From Pleionea mediterranea (GTDB lineage: Bacteria; Pseudomonadota; Gammaproteobacteria; Enterobacterales; Kangiellaceae), in the NCBI RefSeq assembly GCF_003148745.1, contig NZ_QGGU01000009.1, positions 124,001-188,000 of the forward strand: a DNA stretch of 64,000 bases, in the 5' to 3' direction. Below the pieces are notes generated by a model that worked only from the letters and a program-made list of their open reading frames with translations, did no database searches and was not told the DNA's origin. Each line of letters begins with the position of its first letter. Position 1 is the stretch's first letter. The position numbers and the translations under genes were made by a program. Shown here in pieces: positions 41,041 to 50,898 of this stretch.

Positions 41041-42204
41041 TTAATCGACGGGAGAAGTCGATATTTGCTTAACCGGTAAGGTTTGTAAGCGCGCAAAGCC
41101 AAGCGATAAGAAAAACGCGATTAATGGATCGGTAAACTCGGCATTGCGGGTGCCAATCCAGATTTGACCAAATTCAATTATCAATAGCCAACCGGTTAAA
41201 AGACCACAAGCCCACTTCCAGTTGTGTAACCATCGATTTAATAAATAAAAACTGGCGCCATAAAAAAATAAGTTTTCAAAAACCTGATAGCTATTGATCC
41301 AGAGCGAACCACTTAAATAGCTGGCAAAGGGTATCCAGTGAATGGTATCGGTTTCATTTAAACTAAAAGGATACCAGCTTCTTATCAACAACCAGAGCAA
41401 CAACAAGGCTGCCCAATGTGATTTAATTTTAGAACCCGCGAATTGAAAAACAGCTACCGCAAAAACAGACGCGATTAACGAGTTTAGCGACATTAAGTTT
41501 CTAACCAGTAAGATCTGTACAATCATAATCACAAAGATGATCGCCAGCCGATGATAATAACTTAATTGGCGTGGCACTATTTTATCCAGAAAATACCAGA
41601 ACATTAACCAGGCAAGAAACTGATCAACTAATTGAAACGGTGTAATCAAATGCCAGTGACTTAAGGGTTTAAAACTGAATTTAATTTGTAGCCAGTCAAA
41701 CGAGGGGATGAATGGAAACCAGTGATAACCGAGCCAGCAGGCCACCAAAATAACAGGAACGGTTAATGTTTGCGTTGGCTCATCACTGTCAAACCAGCGC
41801 GCTACACGACTGCTGGCCAGTATTCGCATTAAGATAATGCCCACCAGCAAACCGGTAGCATTTGCCCAGGCATCACCGGCGGTTGATACTCGACTGGGTA
41901 AAAAAAGTTGCAAGCCTTGCAGTAACACCGCAAACGCAAAGCCGCCTAAAATCAAAATAAAATTATAACGCCGGTTAATGGCCGGATCCGTGTGCGAAAA
42001 ACCCAGAGCCCCAAAAAAGCCAAAGGGTATAAACAACAAAATGTTGCCCAGAATATCCCCCCGGGTAGTTCGAGACTCAAAAGAAAACAGCCAGTCCCAC
42101 CAATTTATGGCGGATAAATTTTTCGCTTCAAAAGAAAAAGGAAACAGAGAACCATAGATGATCAGGAGAGTGACAATGAAAAATATTTGACGCAAACCAG
42201 ACAT
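41041..42204 (-). CDS. VanZ-family membrane protein
   Basis: The 387-residue protein has about ten membrane helices. The VanZ signature is in the N-terminal third: YGSLFPFSFEA, then RGDILGNILLFIPFGFFGALG and LLQGLQLFLPSRVSTAGDAWANATG. Short VanZ proteins are linked to glycopeptide resistance, and long multi-helix versions occur near exosortase and polysaccharide loci. It is divergent from the acyl-CoA ligase/decarboxylase pair of exosortase-A type at 42443, which supports the second setting. Its biochemical role is unknown. Confidence 0.85.
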   Translation of the reverse strand: MSGLRQIFFIVTLLIIYGSLFPFSFEAKNLSAINWWDWLFSFESRTTRGDILGNILLFIPFGFFGALGFSHTDPAINRRYNFILILGGFAFAVLLQGLQLFLPSRVSTAGDAWANATGLLVGIILMRILASSRVARWFDSDEPTQTLTVPVILVACWLGYHWFPFIPSFDWLQIKFSFKPLSHWHLITPFQLVDQFLAWLMFWYFLDKIVPRQLSYYHRLAIIFVIMIVQILLVRNLMSLNSLIASVFAVAVFQFAGSKIKSHWAALLLLWLLIRSWYPFSLNETDTIHWIPFASYLSGSLWINSYQVFENLFFYGASFYLLNRWLHNWKWACGLLTGWLLIIEFGQIWIGTRNAEFTDPLIAFFLSLGFARLQTLPVKQISTSPVD

Positions 42205-42442
42205 AAAGGTGACTTGATTCCTTTTGAATTAAACAACAACGCACAAGCTTCAGAAGCCTTCTACGGCTTAAGTTTAAAGGCTGCCTATGACTAAGATTCA
42301 CTGGCTGACGAAGCTCTTATCCCATGCTAAACTATGCCTTGCCTGCAGCAATTTAACAACTTTTTTCAATGAGTTAGCATAATTTATCATCACCCATGTA
42401 TGCCATACCTCAGCCCCACAATGAACCATAAAGCGAGTTTCA

Positions 42443-44062
42443 ATGAGTGAATTATTGCATGAGCTGATCCTGAATACTGCCAGGCAGTTCCCCGGTCGCG
42501 TCGCCGTTATTCACAAAGAGCAGCAATGGCGCTATCAGGAATTGGCTGAATTAATCGCTAATTTTGCTCAACTGCTTTTGCAACACCAGCTATCCGCCAA
42601 CGGTCGAGTGGCCGTTTACCTGCCGAAACAAATTGAAACCCTTGCCGCGTTATTTGGCAGCTGTTACGCAGGCGGTGTCATGGTGCCCGTGAACCCTCAG
42701 TTAAAAGCACCTCAGGTCAGTCACATTGTCAGTGACAGTGGTGCGGAATTTCTGGTCACCACAAAGCATCGATACAACCAATGCAAAAACCTGTTAAACC
42801 AGTGCCCGGCATTGCGGGCGGTTATCTTAATCGATGACCCGGACAATAGCCTGACCACCGAGCAAGATCCGCAAGCCAGTCATGATTATATTAGTCATAG
42901 TTGCATTTACTGGGCTTTCGACAATAAGTCTTCTGTTGATGACAATGCAGAGAGCCGCTTTCAACCGCATCGCCGCATCAGCCATGATATTGCAGCGCTG
43001 CTTTATACTTCTGGCAGTACAGGCCTGCCAAAGGGCGTTATTTTATCGCACCTGAATATGGTGGCTGGCGCCAAAAGCGTTGCTGGCTATTTGCACAATC
43101 ACAAGGATGATCGACTGCTGGCGGTTTTGCCCTTTAGCTTTGACTACGGCTTCAGCCAGCTGACAACGGCTTTTTTAACCGGAGCCAGTGTTGTGCTGCT
43201 TGAATACCTGATGCCGCGGGATGTCATTCGCGCAGTTGAAAAATACCGCATCACCGGACTGGCTGCGGTGCCTCCTTTGTGGATCCAGTTGGCGCAACTG
43301 GACTGGGGTGAAACCGATTCATTACGATACATCACCAACAGTGGTGGCGTTATGCCCCAGCCAACTCTGGCAGCCCTTAGGGAAAAGCTGCCTCAGACAT
43401 CGCCGTATCTTATGTATGGCCTGACAGAGGCATTTCGGAGCACTTATCTTGATCCCAGGCATCTTGATAGCCGCCCCACATCAATGGGCAAAGCCATACC
43501 GGATGCCGAAATACTGGTGCTGAATGAACAGGGTGAGCAATGTCAGGCCAATGAACCCGGCGAGCTGGTGCACCGTGGAGTTCACGTGGCACAGGGTTAC
43601 TGGAATGCACCAGATAAAACCGCGCAGCGATTTCGCCCTCTGCCAAAAACTTCAGGCGGCAGGCATGAGGAAATTGTCGTCTGGTCTGGTGATACCGTAA
43701 CGCGTGACGAACAGGGCTTTCTTTATTTTGTTGGCCGTCAGGATGACATGATCAAAAGTTCCGGTTACCGCATCAGTCCAGCCGAACTGGAAGCCTTGGT
43801 GATTGATATGCCACAGGTAGCCGAGGTCGCCGCCTTTGGTGTGCCCCATGAGCAGCTTGGTCAGGCCATTGTGCTCGCCGTCAAACTGAACAATAATAGC
43901 GATACGACAAGCGCGGAGATTTTAAAGCTTTGCAAACAGCAGCTGCCGAATTATATGCACCCTCATCATATCGAACAATATGATGAACTCCCGAAAAACC
44001 CAAATGGTAAAATTGATCGGGTTAAATTAACCCAACAACAGGATCAATTGTTCAGTCGCTAA
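42443..44062 (+). CDS. AMP-forming acyl-CoA ligase, exosortase A-associated type
   Basis: The 539-residue ANL-superfamily enzyme has the AMP-binding P-loop LLYTSGSTGLPKGVILSH, the YGLTEAFRSTY A5 motif, a GDTV...GFLYFVGRQDD A7-A8 region and PKNPNGKIDR near the end with the catalytic Lys. The sequence and its tandem with a PLP decarboxylase (32 bp apart) match the pair known from exosortase A/PEP-CTERM loci (TIGR03098 with TIGR03099, from memory). It probably activates an amino or carboxylic acid. No exosortase gene lies in the window. Confidence 0.85.
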   Translation: MSELLHELILNTARQFPGRVAVIHKEQQWRYQELAELIANFAQLLLQHQLSANGRVAVYLPKQIETLAALFGSCYAGGVMVPVNPQLKAPQVSHIVSDSGAEFLVTTKHRYNQCKNLLNQCPALRAVILIDDPDNSLTTEQDPQASHDYISHSCIYWAFDNKSSVDDNAESRFQPHRRISHDIAALLYTSGSTGLPKGVILSHLNMVAGAKSVAGYLHNHKDDRLLAVLPFSFDYGFSQLTTAFLTGASVVLLEYLMPRDVIRAVEKYRITGLAAVPPLWIQLAQLDWGETDSLRYITNSGGVMPQPTLAALREKLPQTSPYLMYGLTEAFRSTYLDPRHLDSRPTSMGKAIPDAEILVLNEQGEQCQANEPGELVHRGVHVAQGYWNAPDKTAQRFRPLPKTSGGRHEEIVVWSGDTVTRDEQGFLYFVGRQDDMIKSSGYRISPAELEALVIDMPQVAEVAAFGVPHEQLGQAIVLAVKLNNNSDTTSAEILKLCKQQLPNYMHPHHIEQYDELPKNPNGKIDRVKLTQQQDQLFSR

Positions 44063-44093
44063 CGTAGCAGCAACGACAAACGGAACAAACACT

Positions 44094-45326
44094 ATGGCAA
44101 GCCCACTGACTCACTGTGAAATGAGTCAATTTAAATCCCACAATAACCAATTGCTGGTAAATAACATCCCTTTGACGCGGTTAGCTCAACGCGCCGGTCA
44201 AACGCCTTTTTACGCCTATGATCGCAGTGTTATTCAGCAAAAAATCGATGAATTACGCCAAACATTTGAAAACGAGGCGAGCATTCATTACGCCATAAAA
44301 GCCAATCCGATGCCTGCTCTGGTTGATTTTATCGCCGATAAAGTTGATGGGCTCGATGTGGCTTCCGGTAAAGAATTAACAACCGCACTGAACAGTGGAA
44401 AGTCCCCTGCTTGCATCAGCTTTGCAGGCCCAGGTAAAAACGAAAAAGAATTGCTGATGGCGCTCGCCGCAGGCATAACCATCAACATTGAATCGAACAC
44501 CGAACTTGAGCGCATTATTCAACTGTCGGAGCAGCACAATTTAATCGCCAATATTGCCGTTAGAATAAACCCAGATTTTGAGCTTAAAACATCTGGTATG
44601 CGAATGGCCGGTGGCGCGCAACAGTTTGGTATTGATGCCGAACAGGCACCATTAATTTTAGAAAGAATAAAAGCCGCATCATTAAACTTTCGCGGCTTAC
44701 ATATTTTCACAGGCTCACAAAACTTAAACCCGACCGCGATTTGTGAAGCGCACAACAATATTTATGCCCTGGCCGAATCAATAAGCGCCTCCGCTAAAAT
44801 GCCACTGCCCACGTTAAATATTGGTGGTGGCTTTGGCATACCCTATTTTCCCGGAGAGTCGCACTTAAATTTGCAACCGGTTGCCGAAAATATTAAACGA
44901 TTGAATCAACAATACAGTGCCCAGTTTAAACAAACCGAAATTATTCTTGAACTCGGCCGCTATTTAGTCGGTGAGGCTGGCATTTTCGTCTCAAAAGTCA
45001 CCGACATTAAACAATCGCGCGAACAAACCTTTGCCATTATTGATGGTGGTCTGCATCATCACCTTGCAGCATCCGGTAATTTTGGCCAGGTGATACGAAA
45101 AAATTATCCGGTTGCGATTGGCAATAAAATGGATAAGCCCAAGGATCATTCGGTATCCATTGTCGGGCCGCTGTGTACGCCGCTCGATTTACTGGCGAAA
45201 AATATGCCGTTACCGACAATAGAAATTGATGATCTTGTTGTGATCTACCAATCCGGCGCTTATGGTTTTACCGCCAGCCCTAGAGATTTTTTAAGTCATA
45301 ATCCACCAGTTGAACTGCTGGTCTAA
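44094..45326 (+). CDS. PLP-dependent decarboxylase, exosortase A-associated type
   Basis: The 410-residue fold-III decarboxylase resembles LysA/ornithine decarboxylases: FYAYDRSVIQQKIDELR, the PLP lysine in IHYAIKANPMPALVDF, GGGFGIPYFPGE for phosphate binding, and GPLCTPLD with a catalytic-site Cys, then YQSGAYGFTASP. With the preceding ligase it forms the TIGR03098/TIGR03099-type pair, whose exact substrate is not established. plsB starts 18 bp downstream, so the three genes are probably one transcript. Confidence 0.88.
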   Translation: MASPLTHCEMSQFKSHNNQLLVNNIPLTRLAQRAGQTPFYAYDRSVIQQKIDELRQTFENEASIHYAIKANPMPALVDFIADKVDGLDVASGKELTTALNSGKSPACISFAGPGKNEKELLMALAAGITINIESNTELERIIQLSEQHNLIANIAVRINPDFELKTSGMRMAGGAQQFGIDAEQAPLILERIKAASLNFRGLHIFTGSQNLNPTAICEAHNNIYALAESISASAKMPLPTLNIGGGFGIPYFPGESHLNLQPVAENIKRLNQQYSAQFKQTEIILELGRYLVGEAGIFVSKVTDIKQSREQTFAIIDGGLHHHLAASGNFGQVIRKNYPVAIGNKMDKPKDHSVSIVGPLCTPLDLLAKNMPLPTIEIDDLVVIYQSGAYGFTASPRDFLSHNPPVELLV

Positions 45327-45344
45327 CAGAATAAGATTAATACG

Positions 45345-47816
45345 ATGATGGGATTAAGAAGTATCTACTTTAGTTTGGTCAAGCAACCATTAAAATGGTT
45401 AGTGCGTATTAAAACACTGCCCGAACAACCGGTAACAACACTCGATATCAACACCGACCAACCGGTATATTATGTTTTACGCACCCGGGCCACCAGCAGT
45501 TTTCTTATGTTGCAGCAGCAATGTAAAAACCTTGGCCTGCCAGAGCCCAGGTACATCAGCAAGTCGGATCAGACAATACCCAACGGTGGCGTGTTCTTTA
45601 TTCAACACAAACAAATTTTTGGCCGCCGCCCCTCCACCATAAAAAAGTACAACCGACAATTACAAAACTTATTGCAGCAGCATGACGACAATATGGATGC
45701 ACCGCAATTAATCCCGGTTTCTATTTACTGGGGGCGAAATCCTGGTAAAGAAAAATCTTTGTTACGTGTTTTATTTACCGATACCGAAAGTGCGACGCCG
45801 ATCCGAAAGCTATTAATTTTATTATTTCAGGGTCGAAACAGTTTTATGCATTTTGGTCAGCCCGTAAAACTCAGTTTGCTAAGTACCGCTTCAAGTGCAG
45901 AATCCAAAGCACTTAAAATCATTCGTACGTTACGGGTTTATTTCCACCGACAATGGACCGCTGCCATGGGGCCATTAGTGGCCAACCGAAAACAAATGTT
46001 AACCAGTTTACTGGCCAACGATGGTGTTATTGAAGCAATAAAGCGTGAACAGAAAAAGAAAAAAATAACCGCTAATAAAGCCCGTAAGCAAGCACAAAAA
46101 TACGCCAATGAAATTGCCTCTAGCTACTCTTACAAAACCATACGTGTGGTCAGCCGTTTATTGTCCTGGTTATGGAATAAAATGTACGGTGGCCTGCAAG
46201 TTTACAACGCTGAACGGGTCAGAAATTTAGCCAGCGACCATGAAATTGTTTATTTGCCGTGTCACAGAAGCCACATAGATTACCTGCTGTTATCCTATGT
46301 GCTTTATTATGAAGGACTGGTGCCACCACATATTGCTGCTGGCATTAATCTGAACTTCTGGCCAATTGGCGGTGTGCTAAGACGTGGCGGTGCCTTTTTT
46401 ATCCGTCGAAGTTTTAGTGGCAATAAACTCTACACAGCGGTTTTTAATGCCTACTTTCATGCCCTATTGGATAAAGGTGTACCGGTGGAGTTTTTCCCCG
46501 AAGGTGGCCGCAGCCGAACCGGCCGACTGCTACAACCGAAAACAGGCATGATGGGCATGATGATCCAGAATTACCTTAAGGGTTGCCGAAAACCCATTAT
46601 GATTGTTCCGGTTTATGTGGGCTACGAACGCATGATGGAAGGCAAAAGCTACATCAGCGAAATGCAGGGCGCAAAAAAGAAAAAAGAATCCATGGGGCAA
46701 CTTTTAAAAGTTCGCAATCAGCTTAAACAGCGATACGGAAAAGTTTATGTGAATTTTGCCGAACCTATCGATCTTGAGTCCTGGCTGACCGAGCATTGCC
46801 CTCAAAAAACGACTCATAACCACGACAGCAGTGAACGGCCAAGCTGGCTATCGGACGTAGCGCTGAAACTGGGCGAAGAAAATATGACCCGAATTAACCA
46901 GAGTGTGGTGGTTAACTGCGTCAATCTGGTAAGTTTAATTTTACTTTCAACCCCTCGTCATACCTTGGGAAAACAGGAACTTGAAAATCAGCTGGCGCTG
47001 TATTTATCACTACTAAAATCCGTCAGCTACAGTGATGATATGCAACTGTCGGATGATAATGTTGCAAATTTAATAGAAGAAGCCAAGCTACTGGGAGCCA
47101 TCAACGAGTTTGAAAATCCGATGGGTAACTTATGTCAGATCCCCGAACGCTCCGCTGTCCTGTTCACTTATTATCGCAACAATATTATCCATTTATTTGC
47201 ATTACCCGCTTTAATCGCCAGTTGCTTTCGACACTCCAGCAGCCTGAAGTCTGTAGAGCTGGTAGCAAAGTGCAAAGCCCTTTACCCACTGCTTAAACGA
47301 GAGTTGTTTTTACAATACTCTGACGATCAACTTTCCGAAGTTATCGATCAATACGTCGAAGAGTTTTGCAATAAAAATATTTTAAACAAATCCGGAGATG
47401 AAATTTTCCGACCCGATATCAATAGCGATGAGTTTTCTCAGTTAATTTTACTTGCCGATACCTTAAAAGAAACACTCGAGCGATACGGCATCACCCTGAC
47501 ATTATTAGCGACTCACGCAGGACAAAAAGCCATCAGCCGTGGACAACTGGAAACACAAAGCCAAAAGCTGGCACAACGTATTTCAGCGCTTTACAATATT
47601 TACGCACCGGAATCCTTTGATAAAAGTTTGTTTCAGCAAATCGTCGGCACGCTACGACGCAACGGATTAATTGCCAACGGTGAAGGCGGCGATTTAATTA
47701 TCAGTGGCAGTGTTCCTGATATTCAACATCTGGTGATGTCCATGCTCGGTCAGTCCACTCGCGAAGGGTTGCTAAAAACAGCGCGCTGGGCAATGGTTAA
47801 GTGGCGGCAAGACTAA
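45345..47816 (+). CDS. plsB: Glycerol-3-phosphate 1-O-acyltransferase PlsB
   Basis: The 823-residue membrane-bound enzyme makes lysophosphatidic acid, the first step of phospholipid synthesis. It has the acyltransferase block I CHRSHIDYLLLSYVLYYEGL, block II GGAFFIRRSF, block III VEFFPEGGRSRTGRLLQPKTGM and block IV IMIVPVYVGYE. Length and termini match E. coli PlsB. The gene ends 4 bp inside the convergent subtilase gene and has its terminator hairpin within that gene. Confidence 0.96.
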   Translation: MMGLRSIYFSLVKQPLKWLVRIKTLPEQPVTTLDINTDQPVYYVLRTRATSSFLMLQQQCKNLGLPEPRYISKSDQTIPNGGVFFIQHKQIFGRRPSTIKKYNRQLQNLLQQHDDNMDAPQLIPVSIYWGRNPGKEKSLLRVLFTDTESATPIRKLLILLFQGRNSFMHFGQPVKLSLLSTASSAESKALKIIRTLRVYFHRQWTAAMGPLVANRKQMLTSLLANDGVIEAIKREQKKKKITANKARKQAQKYANEIASSYSYKTIRVVSRLLSWLWNKMYGGLQVYNAERVRNLASDHEIVYLPCHRSHIDYLLLSYVLYYEGLVPPHIAAGINLNFWPIGGVLRRGGAFFIRRSFSGNKLYTAVFNAYFHALLDKGVPVEFFPEGGRSRTGRLLQPKTGMMGMMIQNYLKGCRKPIMIVPVYVGYERMMEGKSYISEMQGAKKKKESMGQLLKVRNQLKQRYGKVYVNFAEPIDLESWLTEHCPQKTTHNHDSSERPSWLSDVALKLGEENMTRINQSVVVNCVNLVSLILLSTPRHTLGKQELENQLALYLSLLKSVSYSDDMQLSDDNVANLIEEAKLLGAINEFENPMGNLCQIPERSAVLFTYYRNNIIHLFALPALIASCFRHSSSLKSVELVAKCKALYPLLKRELFLQYSDDQLSEVIDQYVEEFCNKNILNKSGDEIFRPDINSDEFSQLILLADTLKETLERYGITLTLLATHAGQKAISRGQLETQSQKLAQRISALYNIYAPESFDKSLFQQIVGTLRRNGLIANGEGGDLIISGSVPDIQHLVMSMLGQSTREGLLKTARWAMVKWRQD

Positions 47817-49291
47817 AGTGATGAAAATTCAGAACTAACCTTGCCAGTGTTTACTGAAACATTTTTTGAAGCCGCTTCAATAGCGGCTTTTTTATTGATA
47901 ACTCCTGCGCCTGCTTGCCAAGGTTCAGCCTGCTCTATGGGTTCAGCAGTACGCTGCAAAATTATTTTTATTTGCTGGCAACTGAGTTCAGGATTTTTTT
48001 CAAGCATAGCTGCAATAACACCAGAAACATATGCCGCCGATAAAGATGTTCCACTTGCCTGGGTATAATAAGCAAGAAGCCTGGCTGATAATTGCTGACT
48101 GTCTCCACGAAGCGATAACGCACTTAGACTCGATAATGACGCTCTAAGTGATATTTGATTTTGCCCCGGTGCAGTGATGGTCGGTTGATCCTGCCAAAAA
48201 TATCGCCGGTCATCCATGATGATTTCCTGTGCTTTGACTGGCGCTCCAAAGGAACTAAACTCCGCAATATTTTTATCGCGACTCGCGGCAGCAACAGTAA
48301 TGACCCATGGCGCTTTTTTATAACTCCCAGTAAGCGATCCTGGTTTATTCCCCTCATTGCCGGCAGAAAATACAGTAATAATTCCCCGGTCACTCAAACG
48401 CTTGGTGGCAATGGTCATGGGGTGAGAAATATTCAATGGTGTTCCCATGTCATGACGACTGCCAAATGCATTCAGCACCACTCGAATGTTTAATCGCTGC
48501 CGTTGCTGTAACGCATAATCCATACCTGCCAGTGCATCAAACAATGTCTTTTTGTTTCCTGAACCAATACTTATTATGGGTGTTTCAGGAGCAACCCCCA
48601 TATATTTGCCAGCGGATAGTGCACCACTGCCACTGATTGCACCAGCAACCAAGGTACCGTGTCCGGCACCTATGTCGGTATTTTTTAAAGAAGATTGCAT
48701 ACGCAGCGGTGCAATATTCGAATAACTGCTTAGTTCTGGCTGAATGGTCAGATTTTGCCTGACAACATCCGGAAAACTTAAATCCTGATGCGTAATATCG
48801 ATGCCAGAATCATTTAATAATACAGATACTTTATTCGTACTAACTGAAGATGTTCGATGATGAGCGTTTAATTGTTCCTGATTATCAATCAAACTGACTT
48901 TTAATCGCTGTAATAACGTTAATTCTTTTATCGAGCTGCTAGATGATTCGTAGTGCTGAATGGATTCATATTCAAGCAGCTCATTACACCAGATGGAAAC
49001 GACATCTTCTCGCATTACCAACGTTTTAATTTGTGTTGCCGTGGCTTTTACCAACACCATTGGCAAGTCATTTAAGCGACTACCAGTCATACCTTCGTCA
49101 GATAAATAACGCAATTGATTATTGGTCACAGGATAAGTCTGATCAAATGTCACCAGAACCTCTTGCAATGTATGATCCTGTGACTGCTTTAAAAATGAAT
49201 TAAGTGCGGGGTCAATCACCGCCGACCGGATCGCGAGAGAATAAACAAAACACCCTAATAATAGCCCGTAACGGCATAACAGCTTAATCAT
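47813..49291 (-). CDS. Secreted S8-family serine protease (subtilase)
   Basis: The 492-residue protein has a signal peptide (LLGCFVYSLAIRSA), a prodomain-like region (about 30-125) and a subtilase catalytic domain. The Asp motif is LLNDSGIDITHQDL, the His motif GHGTLVAGAISG, the oxyanion Asn region VVLNAFG/VFSAGNEGNKPGS, and the Ser motif ASGTSLSAAYVSGVIA. Motif order and spacing are normal for a functional S8 peptidase. It is convergent with plsB (4-bp overlap). The upstream 190 bp hold a GGGCATACCCCCTAG sequence near 49357. Confidence 0.92.
   Translation of the reverse strand: MIKLLCRYGLLLGCFVYSLAIRSAVIDPALNSFLKQSQDHTLQEVLVTFDQTYPVTNNQLRYLSDEGMTGSRLNDLPMVLVKATATQIKTLVMREDVVSIWCNELLEYESIQHYESSSSSIKELTLLQRLKVSLIDNQEQLNAHHRTSSVSTNKVSVLLNDSGIDITHQDLSFPDVVRQNLTIQPELSSYSNIAPLRMQSSLKNTDIGAGHGTLVAGAISGSGALSAGKYMGVAPETPIISIGSGNKKTLFDALAGMDYALQQRQRLNIRVVLNAFGSRHDMGTPLNISHPMTIATKRLSDRGIITVFSAGNEGNKPGSLTGSYKKAPWVITVAAASRDKNIAEFSSFGAPVKAQEIIMDDRRYFWQDQPTITAPGQNQISLRASLSSLSALSLRGDSQQLSARLLAYYTQASGTSLSAAYVSGVIAAMLEKNPELSCQQIKIILQRTAEPIEQAEPWQAGAGVINKKAAIEAASKNVSVNTGKVSSEFSSL
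47869..47893 (+). terminator. plsB terminator embedded in the subtilase gene
   Basis: AAGCCGCT (47869-47876) and AGCGGCTT (47882-47889) form an 8-bp stem with a 5-nt loop followed by a T-run on the plus strand. It lies 52 bp after the plsB stop and inside the coding region of the convergent minus-strand protease. Confidence 0.85.
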
Positions 49292-49480
49292 TCACACTCT
49301 TGTGCTTAAAAGAATAGTAATCATCAGACTGACACGATTAATAGAAGAATGGGATAAGGGCATACCCCTAGTAGACAAATGCTTTTTCCCTTAATATTTC
49401 TTTTAACAAAGAAGCTGAAGCGACTCCATTACAAAAAATTTACTGCCATTACAACAAAACCAGTTCCATAGAGACGTTAA

Positions 49481-50116
49481 CTACAAAAGCCCTTTTTTGG
49501 CGGCGTACCGAACCAGTTCAACGGTATTTTTCACGTCGAGTTTTTCAATTACTTTTCCACGATGGTTCTCTGCGGTTTTTGCACTGATCCCCAAACAACG
49601 GGCAATATCTTTGGTTGTTGCGCCTTGAACCACCAGATGAAAAACTTCTCGCTCTCTATCGGTTAGATTTTGGTAGGGATCATCAAATGAATCATCTGGA
49701 TTACGGTATTGCTCCGCTAATATTTCCGTGGCGTATTGTCCGAAATACGACTTACCGGTCGCCAGCCGCTTAACGGCTTCAAGCAGCTCTTTACTGGCAC
49801 TGTCTTTTACCAGATATCCCGCAGCCCCCGACTTCACCATATGGATCACATATTCTTTTTCTTCGTGCATTGTGAGAACTAAAATTCGGCAATCAGGCAG
49901 CTGCTGATTAACCCGCCTGACTACTTCAAGTCCATTCATTTTAGGCATACTGATATCAACAACAAGAACATCAGGCTTATGCTCTAACGCTTTCTCCAGT
50001 GCTTCAGCGCCATCTGAAGCCTGCGCAACAACCAAACATTCATCACTATTTTTCAGTAAGCTGATCATTCCTTCTCTTACTATGTCGTGATCGTCTGCCA
50101 ACACCACTCTAATCAT
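49481..50116 (-). CDS. NarL/FixJ-family response regulator
   Basis: The 211-residue protein has a receiver domain (acidic D8/D9, phospho-acceptor D54 in VVDISMPKMNG, Thr in LTMHEE and Lys in LVKDSASKELL) and a LuxR-type HTH (LTDREREVFHLVVQGATTKDIARCLGISAKTAENH). It overlaps the kinase gene by 8 bp, so both are translationally coupled. It is the likely output of the signalling operon 49481-55203. Targets are unknown. Confidence 0.96.
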   Translation of the reverse strand: MIRVVLADDHDIVREGMISLLKNSDECLVVAQASDGAEALEKALEHKPDVLVVDISMPKMNGLEVVRRVNQQLPDCRILVLTMHEEKEYVIHMVKSGAAGYLVKDSASKELLEAVKRLATGKSYFGQYATEILAEQYRNPDDSFDDPYQNLTDREREVFHLVVQGATTKDIARCLGISAKTAENHRGKVIEKLDVKNTVELVRYAAKKGLL

Positions 50117-50894
50117 TCGTTTTAGCCTTTTTATTATTAAGCTCTATATTATCCGATGTTATTTTTGTACCCGATGTAATTGTTGACTCGGCACTTGCCA
50201 TTGGAATATAGGCTTTAATGGAACAGCCTTCATCCGGTGTTGTTTCAATGATTGCCCGTCCTGAATAGGCAGAAACGCGATCTTTTATTGAGGATAAACC
50301 AACGCCTTTCTGAGAATCATCGGCCAACTCAAAACCACAGCCATTATCAGAAACCAATAAATGCCAACCATCGTCTTTTGAGTCAAGTTTTATAAAAACA
50401 TGACTAGCAGCTGCATGTTTAATCGTATTGGTTAGTGCTTCCTGACAAATGCGATAAAAAGTGGTCTGAATAGATTCAGGCATTTTATGATATTCACCTA
50501 CCACAACGGTTATTTTTATGTCATTAACGCCGCTCATTTGTCGCGCTAACCACTTGATTGCCGCTTCAAGCCCCAGATCATCTAAAATAGGTGGGCGCAT
50601 TAATCGGGATAAATCTCTAATGTCTTGCAGTGCTTGTCTTGCAAGTTCGAGTTCTTCTGTTGGCGCTTCACTTTTTGCTGTATCACTGTTCAAACGGTTA
50701 ATCAGCGCGGTCAATATTTGGCCAACGCCATCGTGCAACTCTTTTGCTAATTGCTTTTGCTCCTGCTCTTTGAAATCCCAGATTCGTTGAGCCAATAACT
50801 GCATTTGCTGATTATTTTTTTGCAGCTGTAAATTGAGCACTTTTTGTTGTTGTAATAGAGAGGATATTTGATCCACCAGCCGAGAATCCGCCAT
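50109..50894 (-). CDS. Soluble sensor histidine kinase (NarX/DesK type)
   Basis: The 261-residue protein starts with a coiled coil (about 5-50). It continues with a HisKA_3 dimerisation domain carrying the phospho-acceptor His in AKELHDGVGQ and a HATPase_c domain with DNGCGFEL and GVGLSSIKDRV. No membrane segment or sensor domain is present. The frame is open from 50915, but the ATG at 50894 has AAGGAG 7 nt upstream inside the previous gene, so it is the better start and lies 4 bp after the Ser/Thr kinase stop. Sensing is probably delegated to the upstream Ser/Thr kinase and FHA-GAF proteins. Confidence 0.93.
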   Translation of the reverse strand: MADSRLVDQISSLLQQQKVLNLQLQKNNQQMQLLAQRIWDFKEQEQKQLAKELHDGVGQILTALINRLNSDTAKSEAPTEELELARQALQDIRDLSRLMRPPILDDLGLEAAIKWLARQMSGVNDIKITVVVGEYHKMPESIQTTFYRICQEALTNTIKHAAASHVFIKLDSKDDGWHLLVSDNGCGFELADDSQKGVGLSSIKDRVSAYSGRAIIETTPDEGCSIKAYIPMASAESTITSGTKITSDNIELNNKKAKTND

Positions 50895-50898
50895 CCTG

